DNA of 64,000 bases from Pirellulaceae bacterium (lineage in GTDB: Bacteria; Planctomycetota; Planctomycetia; Pirellulales; Pirellulaceae), in NCBI GenBank assembly GCA_018402565.1, contig JAGYIQ010000006.1, forward strand, positions 1 to 64,000. Direction: 5' to 3'. Under the pieces are notes generated by a model that was given only the letters and a program-made list of their open reading frames with translations, made no database searches and had not been told where the DNA came from. Below are positions 50,093 to 60,061 of this stretch, one piece after another. A program made the translations under genes and the position numbers. How positions within the stretch are numbered: the stretch's first letter is position 1; each line of letters begins with the position of its first letter.

Positions 50093-52102
50093 CTACAACA
50101 GGATTCGGCGATTGTAGACGATCCATTCCGCAAATAGCGCCACCAACGCGGTCAGCAGAATGTATCGCCAAATGAGGTTGGTACCCTCCCCCGTGGTGGT
50201 TTCGGCGGGTTCGATCGCCGTGTTCCCAATGAGGGTTTGTTCTTTGACGGCGATGTCGCTCTCTCGACGATCGGACAGACTCACGGCGACGCTGCGTAGG
50301 TGTTGACCATTGTTGTCGAGTATTCGGTGGATTCCCAATTCGTCGACCGCGTTAAACAGGAAGCTACCATCGGTTTGCGGCCGTAGTTCCTGCCGAATCC
50401 CCGAGGGCGAGACGGTCGTCAGTGACTGCGGTTGTTTGCCCACTTTGAAACGAACCCATTGACCCGGGCGGATGGAGGACGCAATTTCCTTCTGCCCCAG
50501 TCGGCCCAGTAATTCGAGGGTATTGTACATAAAGACAGGGAATGTGATCCGACTGGGCCAGTCCGTGTTGGGGAGCCACTGGCCGTCCTCCTGGAGGAGC
50601 AGCGAAAATCCGAGGACCAAGTCTTGAAAGTTCTCCCGTGGCCCGATCACGATGAGGGGGCCGTCCGCAGCAGTGAGCAAAACCGAGCTGCCGGGAGGAG
50701 CCTGAATGCTCGAGGCCGAGAGAAATCCCAGGGCGTCGAGGTTCAGGTTGGCGGTCAGAGGATGTGTGTTGTTGCCAAAGAACACAAAGACAGGCGGTTG
50801 GGCTGGGGTTACTTTCCACTCCGCAGACGGCGCGACGGCCCAAGTCATGGTGTTTGCCAGCGGGAGTTGAGGGGGAGCCATACGGTCAAACACGACCAAG
50901 TCATAGAGCGGCTGTTCGACGAGTTCCTGGTAAGTGGCCGAAAGGAGAAACTCGGGACCCTCGACCACCAATTCGACGCCTTCAGCAATCAAGGTTGTGG
51001 ACAAAACCGACTCTAGGCCGTCGTTGCCTGGGGTGATGAGTAGTATTCGCGGCTTACGGGCGGGGTTGATGACACAGTAAGCGGAGTTGTCCACCGTTAA
51101 ATCGTCCTCCACGATAAGTCTAAGTTCATACTCCGTCACCGCATCCAGTTGTGCCGGCAGGATGTCTTGAAAATCTAAGGACAATGTGGTTCCCGGGTTG
51201 ATGTTGTCTTGTCGAATCACATCGATGACTTGCCCGTTGCGTCGCAATTCCACATCGGCCGCGAGACTGGTCGAAGAAACGTTTTCCACACGAGCGAACA
51301 GGTCAACGACCTCAGGCTTTCGTTCGTTCCATTGAGCATTAAAGGTTGTGATCCCCAGATTTGTCACCAAGGCTTGTCCGATGGGGTGCCATTCAATAAA
51401 AACGTCTGTTGCCTCGGATGCCTTGAGGGCTGGGAAGCCGCCGTCGCTGTACAGGTGCAGGGTCGCTGGCTGTACGGCCGTTGCGGCTCCACTGCTCTCG
51501 TTGTTGCCGTCAGCGACGTCCCCGGATGTTTTGGCGGCCGAATTGACGGGCGTGGTTAGGGCGACAGCCGATCGGACCGCGTCCTCCATGTTGGTCAAAC
51601 GCGGTCTTGTAGTGACGTCTTGGAGTTTCCGGCGTAGCAGGCTTCGATCGGCGGTGAAGGTTTGAAAAATTTGAACTTGATCGTCGCAGGTCATCAGCAT
51701 CGCGAGATCATAATCTCGTAGTTCAGACAATCGTGCGTCGATTTGTCGTTTGGCGAGCTCCAGTCGGGAGACACCGCCATCCACCGCCGTCATGCTGGCG
51801 GATGTGTCCAGGACAAATAAATGCCGCTGGCCGATAGTCTGCTCGGATTGGCAGCCGATGGGTAGAACCGAAAGGAGTAAAAGGATGGCGACCAACAGTT
51901 GTAGCCAGAGCAGTAGAGACGACCGCAGTCGCTGCCAGAGCGAGTTGACCTGAAGATCTTCGAGCGTGCGTCGCCAGAGCAGTGTGCTGGGGACTTGCAA
52001 ACGTTGACGACGCAGCTTGAGAAAATACAGCAGCAGGATCAGGATGGGGACAGCGACCAATACCGCCCAGCCGAGCCAAGCCCACGGGCTGTTGAAGTTC
52101 AT
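50093..52102 (-). CDS. BatA-like membrane protein with VWA domain
   Basis: 669 residues. Two N-terminal membrane helices (SPWAWLGWAVLVAVPILILL and the segment LLLWLQLLVAILLLLSVLP) with the BatA-type linker RRTLEDLQVNSLWQRLRSS, then a VWA domain whose metal site DTSAS (HLFVLDTSASM) is intact, then a long extracytoplasmic beta-rich part and a C-terminal helix (WRYILLTALVALFAEW). The start at 52100-52102 overlaps the DUF58 stop by four bases. With MoxR and DUF58 upstream it forms the widely seen MoxR-DUF58-VWA module, in which the ATPase is thought to remodel or activate a metal-binding VWA protein. The exact client is unknown. Confidence 0.88.
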   Translation of the reverse strand: MNFNSPWAWLGWAVLVAVPILILLLYFLKLRRQRLQVPSTLLWRRTLEDLQVNSLWQRLRSSLLLWLQLLVAILLLLSVLPIGCQSEQTIGQRHLFVLDTSASMTAVDGGVSRLELAKRQIDARLSELRDYDLAMLMTCDDQVQIFQTFTADRSLLRRKLQDVTTRPRLTNMEDAVRSAVALTTPVNSAAKTSGDVADGNNESSGAATAVQPATLHLYSDGGFPALKASEATDVFIEWHPIGQALVTNLGITTFNAQWNERKPEVVDLFARVENVSSTSLAADVELRRNGQVIDVIRQDNINPGTTLSLDFQDILPAQLDAVTEYELRLIVEDDLTVDNSAYCVINPARKPRILLITPGNDGLESVLSTTLIAEGVELVVEGPEFLLSATYQELVEQPLYDLVVFDRMAPPQLPLANTMTWAVAPSAEWKVTPAQPPVFVFFGNNTHPLTANLNLDALGFLSASSIQAPPGSSVLLTAADGPLIVIGPRENFQDLVLGFSLLLQEDGQWLPNTDWPSRITFPVFMYNTLELLGRLGQKEIASSIRPGQWVRFKVGKQPQSLTTVSPSGIRQELRPQTDGSFLFNAVDELGIHRILDNNGQHLRSVAVSLSDRRESDIAVKEQTLIGNTAIEPAETTTGEGTNLIWRYILLTALVALFAEWIVYNRRILL

Positions 52103-52986
52103 CGGACTAACCCTCGCGATCGCAAGTAAGTCGCCACCAATTGGTCGACGTTTTGCTGCGTGCTGCAGGTCATGTGGACGATGCCTCGACGAGAGCAAAA
52201 TTGACGGATCTGATTCAAGAATCCCTGCAAAGTAGCGCGGTATTGCTGGAGCAAACGCGGTGATACCGAGATCTCGGCAAACTCGCCGTCTTCACAGTCG
52301 ACCAAGTTCAGGTCGCCCACCAAGTCAGGTTCGAGTTCCTCGGGCGAGAGAATTTGGACGACGTACACGTCGTATTGTCTCGCGATCAGCGCTCTGAGGG
52401 CATTCTCGTAGCCATTTTTGTCGAGTAGATCAGAGAGCAAGACGACAATTCCTTTGCCCGGGTTGCGGATACAGAACCGTTTGACGGCCGCTTCTAAGGA
52501 AGTGTGTGGCGTGGCCGGGAGAGACCCAAGTTGTTGTAGTAGTTTCCAGAGACTGGACTTGCCGCGGAGGCCGGACGCGGGAGGAATTGGGCTGTCGGAC
52601 AAGGGTTCTACCTTGATACGGTCGGAGCGACACAGTCCGATGTAACCGAGTGCTGCGGCCAGTTGTTGGGCGAAGCGTAATTTGCTCGGCTGGCCAAATT
52701 GCATGGAGGGGCTGGTGTCGATCAAGGCGTGGAAGTGGAGGTCTTCCTCTTCTTGAAACAGACGCAAGAACAGTTTGTCGAGGCGAGCGTAGAGATTCCA
52801 GTCAATAAACCGCAGGTCATCGCCCGGCACGTAGTTGCGATGATCGGCGAATTCAACACTTTGGCCTTTGCGTCGACTGCGCCGTTCACCCTTCAATTGG
52901 CCGCGAAAAATCTTTCGCGTGACGAGTTCCAAGCGTTCGAGACGCCCAAGTGTTTCAGCGGAGAGGAGAGGCTCGGCTTGGTTCAC
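52099..52986 (-). CDS. DUF58 domain protein
   Basis: 295 residues, cytosolic. The conserved DUF58 segment KGERRSRRKGQSVEFADHRNYVPGDDLRFIDWNLYARLDKLFLRLF is present near the N-terminus, followed by a VWA-like fold with a partial metal site (ALIDTSPSM). It lies between MoxR and the BatA-like gene, overlapping both by four bases (ATGA), so the three are translationally coupled. Function in the module is unproven; it is thought to be a substrate or adaptor of the MoxR ATPase. Confidence 0.9.
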   Translation of the reverse strand: MNQAEPLLSAETLGRLERLELVTRKIFRGQLKGERRSRRKGQSVEFADHRNYVPGDDLRFIDWNLYARLDKLFLRLFQEEEDLHFHALIDTSPSMQFGQPSKLRFAQQLAAALGYIGLCRSDRIKVEPLSDSPIPPASGLRGKSSLWKLLQQLGSLPATPHTSLEAAVKRFCIRNPGKGIVVLLSDLLDKNGYENALRALIARQYDVYVVQILSPEELEPDLVGDLNLVDCEDGEFAEISVSPRLLQQYRATLQGFLNQIRQFCSRRGIVHMTCSTQQNVDQLVATYLRSRGLVR

Positions 52987-53987
52987 TGCTGGACGGCCTC
53001 TGGCAATTTTTCCAAGATTTCCAGCAAGACGTGATCAGTGGTCTTGGCCTCCGCGAGAGCCTCGAAGTTGAGGATGACCCGGTGTCGCATCGCAGGGATG
53101 AAGACTCGGCGGACATCTTCAAAGCTAACGTGGTATCGCCCATCGAGCAGAGCACGGACTTTGGCGGCCAAGGCCATGGTTTGTGCTCCGCGCGGGCTGC
53201 TACCCCACTGCAGGTACTGGTTCGTAATCGGCAGGGCGAATTCTTCGCCCGGTTGCGTGGCCAGGACAAGTCGAACGATGTAGTCTTGGACGTTGTCGGC
53301 CAGGACGACTCGGCGGACCAGTTGCTGCCACCGGAGGATCTCCGGGCCGTCCATGATTTGTTGCGGTTCAACTTGGATACCACGGGTTGTCCGCGAGATG
53401 ATCGTGGCGAGCTGATTCCGTTTGGAGTACCCGACGATTAATTTGAACAGGAAGCGATCGAGTTGCGCTTCGGGCAGCGGGTAGGTACCCTCTTGTTCGA
53501 TCGGGTTCTGAGTGGCCAGCACAAAGAAGGGTTGCTCGAGTTGGTAGCGGACGCCGCCGACGGTCACAGTGCCTTCTTGCATGGTTTCGAGCATGGCCGA
53601 TTGCGTTTTGGGGGTCGCTCGATTGATTTCGTCGGCGAGGCACAGTTGAGTGAAGATGGGCCCTTTTTGGAATTGGAAACTGCGTCGTCCGTCTTCGGCC
53701 TCAACGACCAAGTTCGTGCCGAGGATATCGGCTGGCATGAGATCAGGAGTGAACTGAACGCGGTTGAAGTTTAGATTGAGGACTTGTGACAAGGTGCGGA
53801 CGAGAAGTGTCTTGCCGAGGCCGGGGGCGCCTTCTAACAAGCAATGCCCCCCGACGAACAAGGCGGTCAGCACCCCATGAACCACATCTTCGTGTCCAAC
53901 AATGACGCGTTGGACTTCATCGAAGACAAGTTGATATCTCTGCTGGAATTCCCGCACCTCTCGCTGAATCGCTTCGGCGTCCGACAT
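52983..53987 (-). CDS. MoxR-family AAA+ ATPase
   Basis: 334 residues from the ATG at 53985-53987; a frame from 54044 adds 19 residues without support. Walker A GAPGLGKT follows HCLLEGAPGLGKTLLVRT; Walker B is GPIFTQLCLADEINRATPKTQSAMLE; sensor 1 is FVLATQNPIEQEGTYPLPEAQLDRF, all canonical for MoxR. First gene of a coupled operon with DUF58 and BatA-like proteins, so probably a chaperone-like ATPase for the VWA protein. The upstream 100 bp should hold the operon promoter. Confidence 0.95.
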   Translation of the reverse strand: MSDAEAIQREVREFQQRYQLVFDEVQRVIVGHEDVVHGVLTALFVGGHCLLEGAPGLGKTLLVRTLSQVLNLNFNRVQFTPDLMPADILGTNLVVEAEDGRRSFQFQKGPIFTQLCLADEINRATPKTQSAMLETMQEGTVTVGGVRYQLEQPFFVLATQNPIEQEGTYPLPEAQLDRFLFKLIVGYSKRNQLATIISRTTRGIQVEPQQIMDGPEILRWQQLVRRVVLADNVQDYIVRLVLATQPGEEFALPITNQYLQWGSSPRGAQTMALAAKVRALLDGRYHVSFEDVRRVFIPAMRHRVILNFEALAEAKTTDHVLLEILEKLPEAVQQ

Positions 53988-54102
53988 TGGTCCCTCGACT
54001 TTTCCGTACCCGTGGAGCCCCGCCCGATCGGGTGGGAAGCTCACATCTTAGCGGAAAAGATCGAGGCTGTCTTCCAGTGAGGGTAGGCGGGTATCCGGCC
54101 GA

Positions 54103-54504
54103 TCAGTTGGGTCGGCGTGGGGGTAGTTGCAGGTAAGTCACCTGCTCCAGGCCAAGGGTCGGGCAGGATTCGACTCGGGGGCAACGCCCGCAAACCAACC
54201 GTGTGAGTTCCGTCATGATCGGGCGACAGGTGGCGGTCACGAGCTTGTCTTTGAGGTTCTTCAGGTCATCGCAAAGCATGTTCGGTGTCTCCATTGGCCG
54301 AAAGTCGGGTAGCACCTCCTCGAACGGCCACTTTCCGTGGGCTTGAGAGAGGCGACGCAATGACTGCAGTGAGTCTGCGTGGGTCGAGCGAGAGAACTTA
54401 CAGCAATTTTCGAGCCAATAGTGGTTGGAGCCGCTGTGACAGCGGATATTGGGAGCAGTTGTTCCGATTGCTCTGGAAAAATCGTTGCTTCGGGGGCTCT
54501 TCAT
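54103..54504 (-). CDS. Small cysteine-containing protein, uncertain
   Basis: An open frame to 54612; I begin at the ATG at 54502-54504 for lack of a better site, giving 133 residues, and METP at 54295-54297 is another choice. The C-terminal part has a cluster VCGRCPRVESCP that looks like a metal- or cluster-binding motif, and the region before it (YWLENCCKFSRSTHAD then FEEVLPDFRP) has ordinary protein composition. No family is recognised. It lies 115 bp upstream of MoxR on the same strand. It may be real, but it could also be a chance frame. Confidence 0.4.
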   Translation of the reverse strand: MKSPRSNDFSRAIGTTAPNIRCHSGSNHYWLENCCKFSRSTHADSLQSLRRLSQAHGKWPFEEVLPDFRPMETPNMLCDDLKNLKDKLVTATCRPIMTELTRLVCGRCPRVESCPTLGLEQVTYLQLPPRRPN

Positions 54505-54736
54505 GTGTTTTTTTGGGGCCACCTGCGGGCGGGGGTGGGCGGAGTCGCGCGGTCTGTGGGCGGTATCGCACCGGTGATGCTTGATTAAATACGTTGTCGC
54601 ATTGGCTTCCAATGTTAATTTACAGGCAAAAAACCGGCACGATCGCCTGGTTTTCTCGGGCAGATTTGGGTCTGCAATTTATAGTTGAAGGACGCTAGCG
54701 GGGTGTTTGTGCCTAACCGTAAAGGTGATTGAGCTG

Positions 54737-55549
54737 ATGAAGTTTTGGTGTTTTTTGGCTGGGCTTTTGTGTTGTGGGTGGACGTTTGGGATGACGGCAT
54801 ATGGCGCCGTGATGCAGGATTTGGAGGAGCAGCGATATTGGGCGGGGATCATCACGGTTCGCCCCGTCGACACCCCAGACAGGGTTTACTTGGTCCCTGA
54901 GGTGGTCGGAGGGGACGCGGGGACAGGGGTCGACTATCGAGCTCAGGATCACGTGCCGCTGACGGTTCGTCGTGTGATGGAGGATTCACCTGCCAGCCGC
55001 GTTGACCTGCTGCCGGGCGACATCTTGCTGGAGTATTCGGGGGTTCCTTTGCGGGTGCATGCGGATTTGGTGGCTGCGATCCAAGCCAACCGGGACGCGT
55101 CGGAGGTCTTGCGATTGTCCCGGGGTGGGGAGGTCAGGGAGTTGGAGCTGCGACCGATTCCGCGACCGGCGGATTATGTGGAGAGGGTGTTGCGGGACCG
55201 AGCGGCTGAGCAGGCTGAATCGGGTGTGATGCCGGCCGAGTCCGACTCGGCGGTCGTTGTGTTGCCCAGCAAATTGGCTGATTTGTTGGCTTTAGCGGCC
55301 AAGGGAGCTGCCACCGATGAGGAGGCCTCGCCAATTGGCAGTGGTGCTGGTGGAGAACCCGAGGCTCTTGAGTTGCAGTCGTCGGGTCGTCGGGTGGAAG
55401 AGAGTGCTGAGGAGAAGGCAGCCGAGGCGGTAAACTTCGATCGTTCGACGCGTCTGTTGTTGGAGAAGTTGGACGAGTTTTCGCGTGAGTGGACCGAGTT
55501 GTTGGATCGGCAGCGTGAGACCGTACGGCAGTTGTCAGGCCAGTTCTAG
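54737..55549 (+). CDS. Exported PDZ-domain protein of unknown function
   Basis: 270 residues from the ATG at 54737, with AAAGGTGA eight bases upstream; a TTG frame from 54707 is longer. Residues 1-24 form a signal peptide (FWCFLAGLLCCGWTFGMTAYG). A PDZ domain follows at about 60-150: VPLTVRRVMEDSPASRVDLLPGDILLEYSGVPL, then LVAAIQANRDASEVL. The C-terminal half is helical and acidic (ESAEEKAAEAVNFDRSTRLLLEKLDEFSREW) and may form a coiled coil. No protease domain is present, so it is a PDZ adaptor or envelope protein rather than a DegP. Function is unknown. Confidence 0.75.
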   Translation: MKFWCFLAGLLCCGWTFGMTAYGAVMQDLEEQRYWAGIITVRPVDTPDRVYLVPEVVGGDAGTGVDYRAQDHVPLTVRRVMEDSPASRVDLLPGDILLEYSGVPLRVHADLVAAIQANRDASEVLRLSRGGEVRELELRPIPRPADYVERVLRDRAAEQAESGVMPAESDSAVVVLPSKLADLLALAAKGAATDEEASPIGSGAGGEPEALELQSSGRRVEESAEEKAAEAVNFDRSTRLLLEKLDEFSREWTELLDRQRETVRQLSGQF

Positions 55550-56743
55550 GGGTGATGCGGGCCGGTTCCGGGGGTAGTTCCGCGGTGGTTCGGGTCGGTT
55601 CTGGGGACGCTAGTGCTCGGGGGACAGGCAGAGGCGGGGGCGGATAGCGGGGACAGGCAGGGATCGGGGGTAGGCAGAAAGATTTTGGGCAGAAAGATTG
55701 GAAGCTCGCGTGAAGTGGCAGAGTGAGTACAGGCATCGGAGGAGCTGAGGCAGGGACAGGCAGCGACCGAGGGCACTAGCAGTCGGCAGGGAGCGGGGGT
55801 AGGCAGAAAGATTTTGGGCAGAAAGATTGGAAGCTCTCGTGAAGTGGCAGAGTGAGGACAGGCATCGGGGAAGCGGAGGCGGGGACAGGCAGCGACCGGG
55901 GGCATCGGAGAAGCGGAGGCGGGGACAGGCAGCGGCCGGGGTCAGAAATTTGCCTGGCCCCACGAGTTTCCCCCTGGCCCCACGAGTTTCCCTCGGAGGA
56001 GCGAAGGCGGGGACAGGCAGCGACGGGGTCAGAAATTTGCCTGGCCCCACGAGTTTCCTCGGAGGATGTCGGCAGGCAGTCGGGGGCAGGCAGACAGATC
56101 TTGGGCTGAAAGATTGGAAGCTCGCGTGAAGTGGCAGCGTGCGTCAGCATCGGAGAGGCGGAGGCGGGGACAGGCAGCGACGGGGTCAGAAATTTGCCTG
56201 GCCCCACGAGTTTCCTCGGAGGAGCGGATAGCGGGGACAGGCAGGGATCGGGGGCAGGCAGAGATTTGGGCAGAAAGATTGGCAGCTCGCGTGAAGTGCC
56301 AGAGTGAGTACAGGCACTGGAGGAGCTGAGGCAGGCAGCGACAGGGTCAGAGACCGGCCTGGCCAGCTTCCTAGTCGGCAGGGAGCGGGGGCAGGCAGAA
56401 AGATTTTGGGCAGAAAGATTGGAAGCTCTCGTGAAGTGGCAGAGTGGGGACAGGCATCAGGGAAGCGGAGGCTGGGGGCAGAGCTAGGGCAGGATTGCCT
56501 GGCCCCGCGAGCATCCGTAAGTTGCCTGGCCCCGCGAGTATCGCCTGACCCCTCGAGCATCCGTTAGTTGCCTGGCCCCACGAGTATCGCCTGACCCCTC
56601 GAACATCCGTTAGTTGCCTGGCCCCACGAGTTGCCTGGCCCCACCCTACCTGAGCGAGCATCTCGGGACGCGGGGTCAGCGGCGACGCGGTTGGATCGGC
56701 CACCTGGGGTTCGGTTCCCACGTTAAGTCGCGTCTATCCCGCG
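55550..56743. repeat. Repeat block with GCCTG-N-CCCC and GGCAGAAAGATTTTGGGCAG words
   Basis: Roughly 100-130-bp units that start with GGCAGAAAGATTTTGGGCAG (55672, 55802, 56395; a shorter form near 56258) and continue GAAAGATTGGAAGCTC, GTGAAGTGGCAGAGTG and a run of GGGGACAGGCAGCGAC. From 55935 to 56640 GCCTGGCCCCACGAG and GCCTGACCCCTCGAG alternate, each 10-base core differing at one position. No gene is credible although many frames stay open. Confidence 0.8.
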
Positions 56744-58135
56744 TTATTCATTGTGCAGTCGATTGTAGCCATTTAGGGCGGCGACGCGGTAGGCTTCGGC
56801 CATGGTGGGGTAATTGAAAGTGGTGTCCAGGAAGTACTTGAGCGTATTGCCGCCGCCGGTTTGGGCCATGATGGCTTGGCCGATGTGCACGATTTCGGCG
56901 GCTTGCGAGCCGAAGCAGTGGACGCCGAGGATCTCCAACGTTTCGCGGTGAAAGAGAATCTTCAGCATGCCGATCGCTCGGCCGGAGATTTGTGCTCGCG
57001 CGAGGCTTTTGAAGTGCGAGTGACCCACTTCGTAGGGGATGCACTGTTCGGTCAGTTGTCGCTCGGTCTTGCCGATGCTACTGATCTCCGGGCTGGTGTA
57101 GATCCCTGAGGGGATGTCGTTGATGGATTCGATTTTTTCCCCGCTCCCCAAGATGTGTTTCGCGGCGGCTCGGCCCTGCGTGTACGCGGCGCTGGCCAGG
57201 CTCGGGAAACCGACGACGTCGCCGACCGCGTAAACATGTTCGGCGGAGGTTTGGAAGTAGTCGTTGGTAGCTAGGTAACCGCGGCCATCGGGTTGCAAGC
57301 CAACGGCTTCTAGACCCAAATCGCCCACATTGCCGGTACGGCCGGCAGCCCAGAGCAGGATGTCGGTTTTCAGTGCCTTGCCGCTTTTCAGGTGCAGGAC
57401 GACGCCATCGTCTTGCGGCTCAACACGTTCCATCGCCTCGTTGTGCCGGATCAGGACCCCTCGGTCACGCATGTGATAACTGAGGGCGTCGGTGATTTCA
57501 TCATCGAGGAACTCCAGGAGTCTTGAGCGGGTGTTGACCAGGTTCACCTTGACGTCGAGGTTCCGAAACATGGAGGCGTATTCGCAGCCAACGACGCCAG
57601 CACCGTAGACCGCCATGGAGTGGGGCTTGTCGTTCAAATTCAGAATGGTGTCGCTGTCGAAGATTCGTGGGTGATTGAAGTCGACGTTCGCGGGTCGGTA
57701 GGGGCTGGAGCCGACCGCCAAGACGAATTGTTTGGCCTCCACTCGCACGTTGGGGCCGATTTGGACCTCGTGTGGGCTGACGAACTTGGCGTGGCCCGTG
57801 AGAACTTGGACATTGTTTCGTGAATAGAAACTGCGTCGCATGCTTTCCTGTTGGGAGATGACCGACTGGGCACCCAACCGCAATTCGCTCATGGTCGGTT
57901 CGGCTTTGACTCCCGCTCGAACCAGTATCGGACTCCTCAGCGCCTCGGTCATCTGATAGATGGCAAAACGCAGCGCTTTACTGGGGATGGTACCCCAATG
58001 GGTGCACCCGCCACCGATGCGGTGGTAGCGTTCGCAGACGACAACTTCCTTACCGCCTTTGGCCAATTGCATGGCGGCACCTTCGCCACCGGGGCCCGAA
58101 CCAATGACCAGCACGTCTGTTTTGATGACTGCCAT
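56744..58135 (-). CDS. sthA: Soluble pyridine nucleotide transhydrogenase (Si-specific)
   Basis: 463 residues. FAD enzyme that transfers hydride between NADPH and NAD. Two Rossmann motifs are visible, [13 protein letters not shown] at residues 10-22 and [14 protein letters not shown] near 185. In place of the disulfide of lipoamide-dehydrogenase relatives it has [16 protein letters not shown] with one Cys only, the diagnostic difference. C-terminal dimerisation domain includes [33 protein letters not shown] and [14 protein letters not shown]. Length is normal (E. coli 466). It is monocistronic here, next to a MATE gene on the other strand, and would balance NADPH and NADH pools. Confidence 0.94.
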   Translation of the reverse strand: MAVIKTDVLVIGSGPGGEGAAMQLAKGGKEVVVCERYHRIGGGCTHWGTIPSKALRFAIYQMTEALRSPILVRAGVKAEPTMSELRLGAQSVISQQESMRRSFYSRNNVQVLTGHAKFVSPHEVQIGPNVRVEAKQFVLAVGSSPYRPANVDFNHPRIFDSDTILNLNDKPHSMAVYGAGVVGCEYASMFRNLDVKVNLVNTRSRLLEFLDDEITDALSYHMRDRGVLIRHNEAMERVEPQDDGVVLHLKSGKALKTDILLWAAGRTGNVGDLGLEAVGLQPDGRGYLATNDYFQTSAEHVYAVGDVVGFPSLASAAYTQGRAAAKHILGSGEKIESINDIPSGIYTSPEISSIGKTERQLTEQCIPYEVGHSHFKSLARAQISGRAIGMLKILFHRETLEILGVHCFGSQAAEIVHIGQAIMAQTGGGNTLKYFLDTTFNYPTMAEAYRVAALNGYNRLHNE

Positions 58136-58669
58136 GACCTAGTTGTTCCTGTTCAGGGGAAGTGATTCGCTGCTGTTGGACCAACGAACCTCATGGCTGC
58201 AACCGGTGTCTGGAGGAGGTGGTTAACGGCCCTGAGGGTCGTGCGCTTGCGGCGCCGGTCTTGCTGGTGACGAGCGACCGGACGTGCTCGTTAGCCAGCT
58301 GTTGCTTGTTGGCCAGCTGTTGCTCGTTAAGCCTGCCATCGCTTGTTGGCCAGCTGTTGCTCGTCAGCCTGCCATCGCTCGTTAGCCTGCTGTCGCTCGT
58401 TAGCCTGCCCCGGTGCCAGTCGAGTGCTTGGCTGCTCCCATCTGCCCCGTTGCCAGCCGCGTGTGGGCTGGCGGGCTCCTACGTTGGGGTGAGGCGGAGG
58501 GAGCGCCGCGCCGAAGCTCCGTAAAGTTGAACTGTCTGTCGGAGGATACTCAAGGGGGGGGGGATTTCGTCGCGGGAGGCCCCTATCGGTTGGCGATTCC
58601 AACAGGGTATCTTGTACGGCCCGCCATTTTCCCCTGGAACCGCCCTGCTCTGCCGCGCCGAGCCCCTGC
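58136..58669. other. Intergenic region with short degenerate repeats and a G10 run
   Basis: Between 58290 and 58420 the phrases GTTGGCCAGCTGTTGCTCG and GTTAGCCTGCCATCGCTCG alternate as a degenerate ~35-bp tandem repeat. At 58554-58563 there is a run of ten G residues. No gene is seen; both flanking genes (sthA leftward, MATE rightward) need promoters here. Confidence 0.6.
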
Positions 58670-60061
58670 ATGCATCGAATTATCACCTGGTTGAAGATCT
58701 TATGGGGCCAACCTTTGGGGTTGCAGCATGTTCTGGTGATCGCCGCGCCGTTGATGATTTCGACGGCTTGCTACAGCATCATGCAGTTTTTCGATCGGTT
58801 GTTTCTGCTCTATCACTCCCCGACAGACGTCGGCGCGATGGCCACCGTCGGGACGATGGTATGGACTTTGTGCAGCCTGCCGCTGGGGATGGTCAGTTAT
58901 GTGACGACTTTTGTGGCCCAGTACCGCGGAGCGGAGCAACCGGGGCAGATTGGACGTTCGGTGGCTCACGCGTTTTACTTGGCGTTAGCCAGTGTGCCGT
59001 TTCTGTTGCTGCCGGGCTGGTATGTTGAAGATTTTTTCATCTGGTTTGGGCATGAACCCGAGCTGGCGAAGGCCGAGGGTCTGTGTTTTCGCATCTACAT
59101 CCTGTCGGGCTTGGGCATGTTGGCCAACGGCGTCTTGGAGGGGCTGTTGGTCGGTCTGGAAAAGACTCGACCGGTGATGGCGGCGAATATCTACGCGACA
59201 ATGCTGAACATTGTCTTGGACCCACTGATGATTTTCGGCTGGTGGCTCATTCCGTCGATGGGGATTGAAGGCGCGGCGTGGGCGACCGTCCTCTCGATGT
59301 GGGCCAAGTTCGGGTACTCGTTGTGGGTCGTCTCGCGATTGGAGGATTTCGCCAGTTTTCGTTTCGCTGCGGGCTGGCGGTTCGACGGTGGGTTCATTCG
59401 ACGGTTTTTATTTTTTGGTGGTCCGAGTGGCTTGCAGTGGTTCATTGAGGGCATGGCAATTCTGTATTTTATCGCTGTGATGGGCCGTTTAGGAGAAGCC
59501 TATCTGTCGGCGACGAGCCTGGCGTTCAGTATCAACTTATTGGCGTTCATCCCGGTCTACGGTTTAGGCATGGGACTGACCTCGATCGTCGGCAATCAAT
59601 TGGGACAGGACAATGCGCCGATGGCGAAGCGAGCTTTGCACAGTGCGATGATCATCGCGTTGGCATTTACGGCGGTGTTTGTCGTTTTGTACACGGTGTT
59701 TCCGCGGACATTACTGACCCTGCATCGAGCGAACACGGAGAACTTCGCGGAACTGGAGCCGATCGTGTTGAACTTTCTGTTCTATGTGGCCGTGTATTGC
59801 TTGCTCGACACGATCCAGATTGTGAAGGTCAGTGTGCTCAAGGGCGCGGGCGACACTTGGTTCGTGACTGGGACCTTCTTGCTGACCAGTGCGTTGTTCG
59901 TGTGGATTGGTGGAAGCTTGGATCAGCCCGGAGCCGACCCCAACGAGGTCGCGTCCCGTTGGTGGTGGGCCCTGACTGGCTGGATTGCGACCCTTGCCCT
60001 GATCTTTTGGCTGCGGGTGGCCCAAGGCAAATGGATGAAAATGAAGGTGATTGAAGGCTAG
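58670..60061 (+). CDS. MATE-family multidrug/toxin exporter
   Basis: 463 residues with about twelve hydrophobic segments in two similar halves, the normal MATE plan. Characteristic features are ITWLKILWGQPL then PLMISTACYSIMQFFDRLFLLYHS, ANGVLEGLLVGLEKTRPVMAANIYATMLNIVLDPLMIFGWW and the second-half GLGMGLTSIVGNQLGQDNAPMAKRA. A cation-driven exporter of organic cations or other toxins in the inner membrane; the substrate cannot be told. No Shine-Dalgarno is obvious. Its stop codon TAG (60059-60061) is the first part of the CTAG-bounded element that follows, so the element may have fixed the end of the protein. Confidence 0.92.
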   Translation: MHRIITWLKILWGQPLGLQHVLVIAAPLMISTACYSIMQFFDRLFLLYHSPTDVGAMATVGTMVWTLCSLPLGMVSYVTTFVAQYRGAEQPGQIGRSVAHAFYLALASVPFLLLPGWYVEDFFIWFGHEPELAKAEGLCFRIYILSGLGMLANGVLEGLLVGLEKTRPVMAANIYATMLNIVLDPLMIFGWWLIPSMGIEGAAWATVLSMWAKFGYSLWVVSRLEDFASFRFAAGWRFDGGFIRRFLFFGGPSGLQWFIEGMAILYFIAVMGRLGEAYLSATSLAFSINLLAFIPVYGLGMGLTSIVGNQLGQDNAPMAKRALHSAMIIALAFTAVFVVLYTVFPRTLLTLHRANTENFAELEPIVLNFLFYVAVYCLLDTIQIVKVSVLKGAGDTWFVTGTFLLTSALFVWIGGSLDQPGADPNEVASRWWWALTGWIATLALIFWLRVAQGKWMKMKVIEG

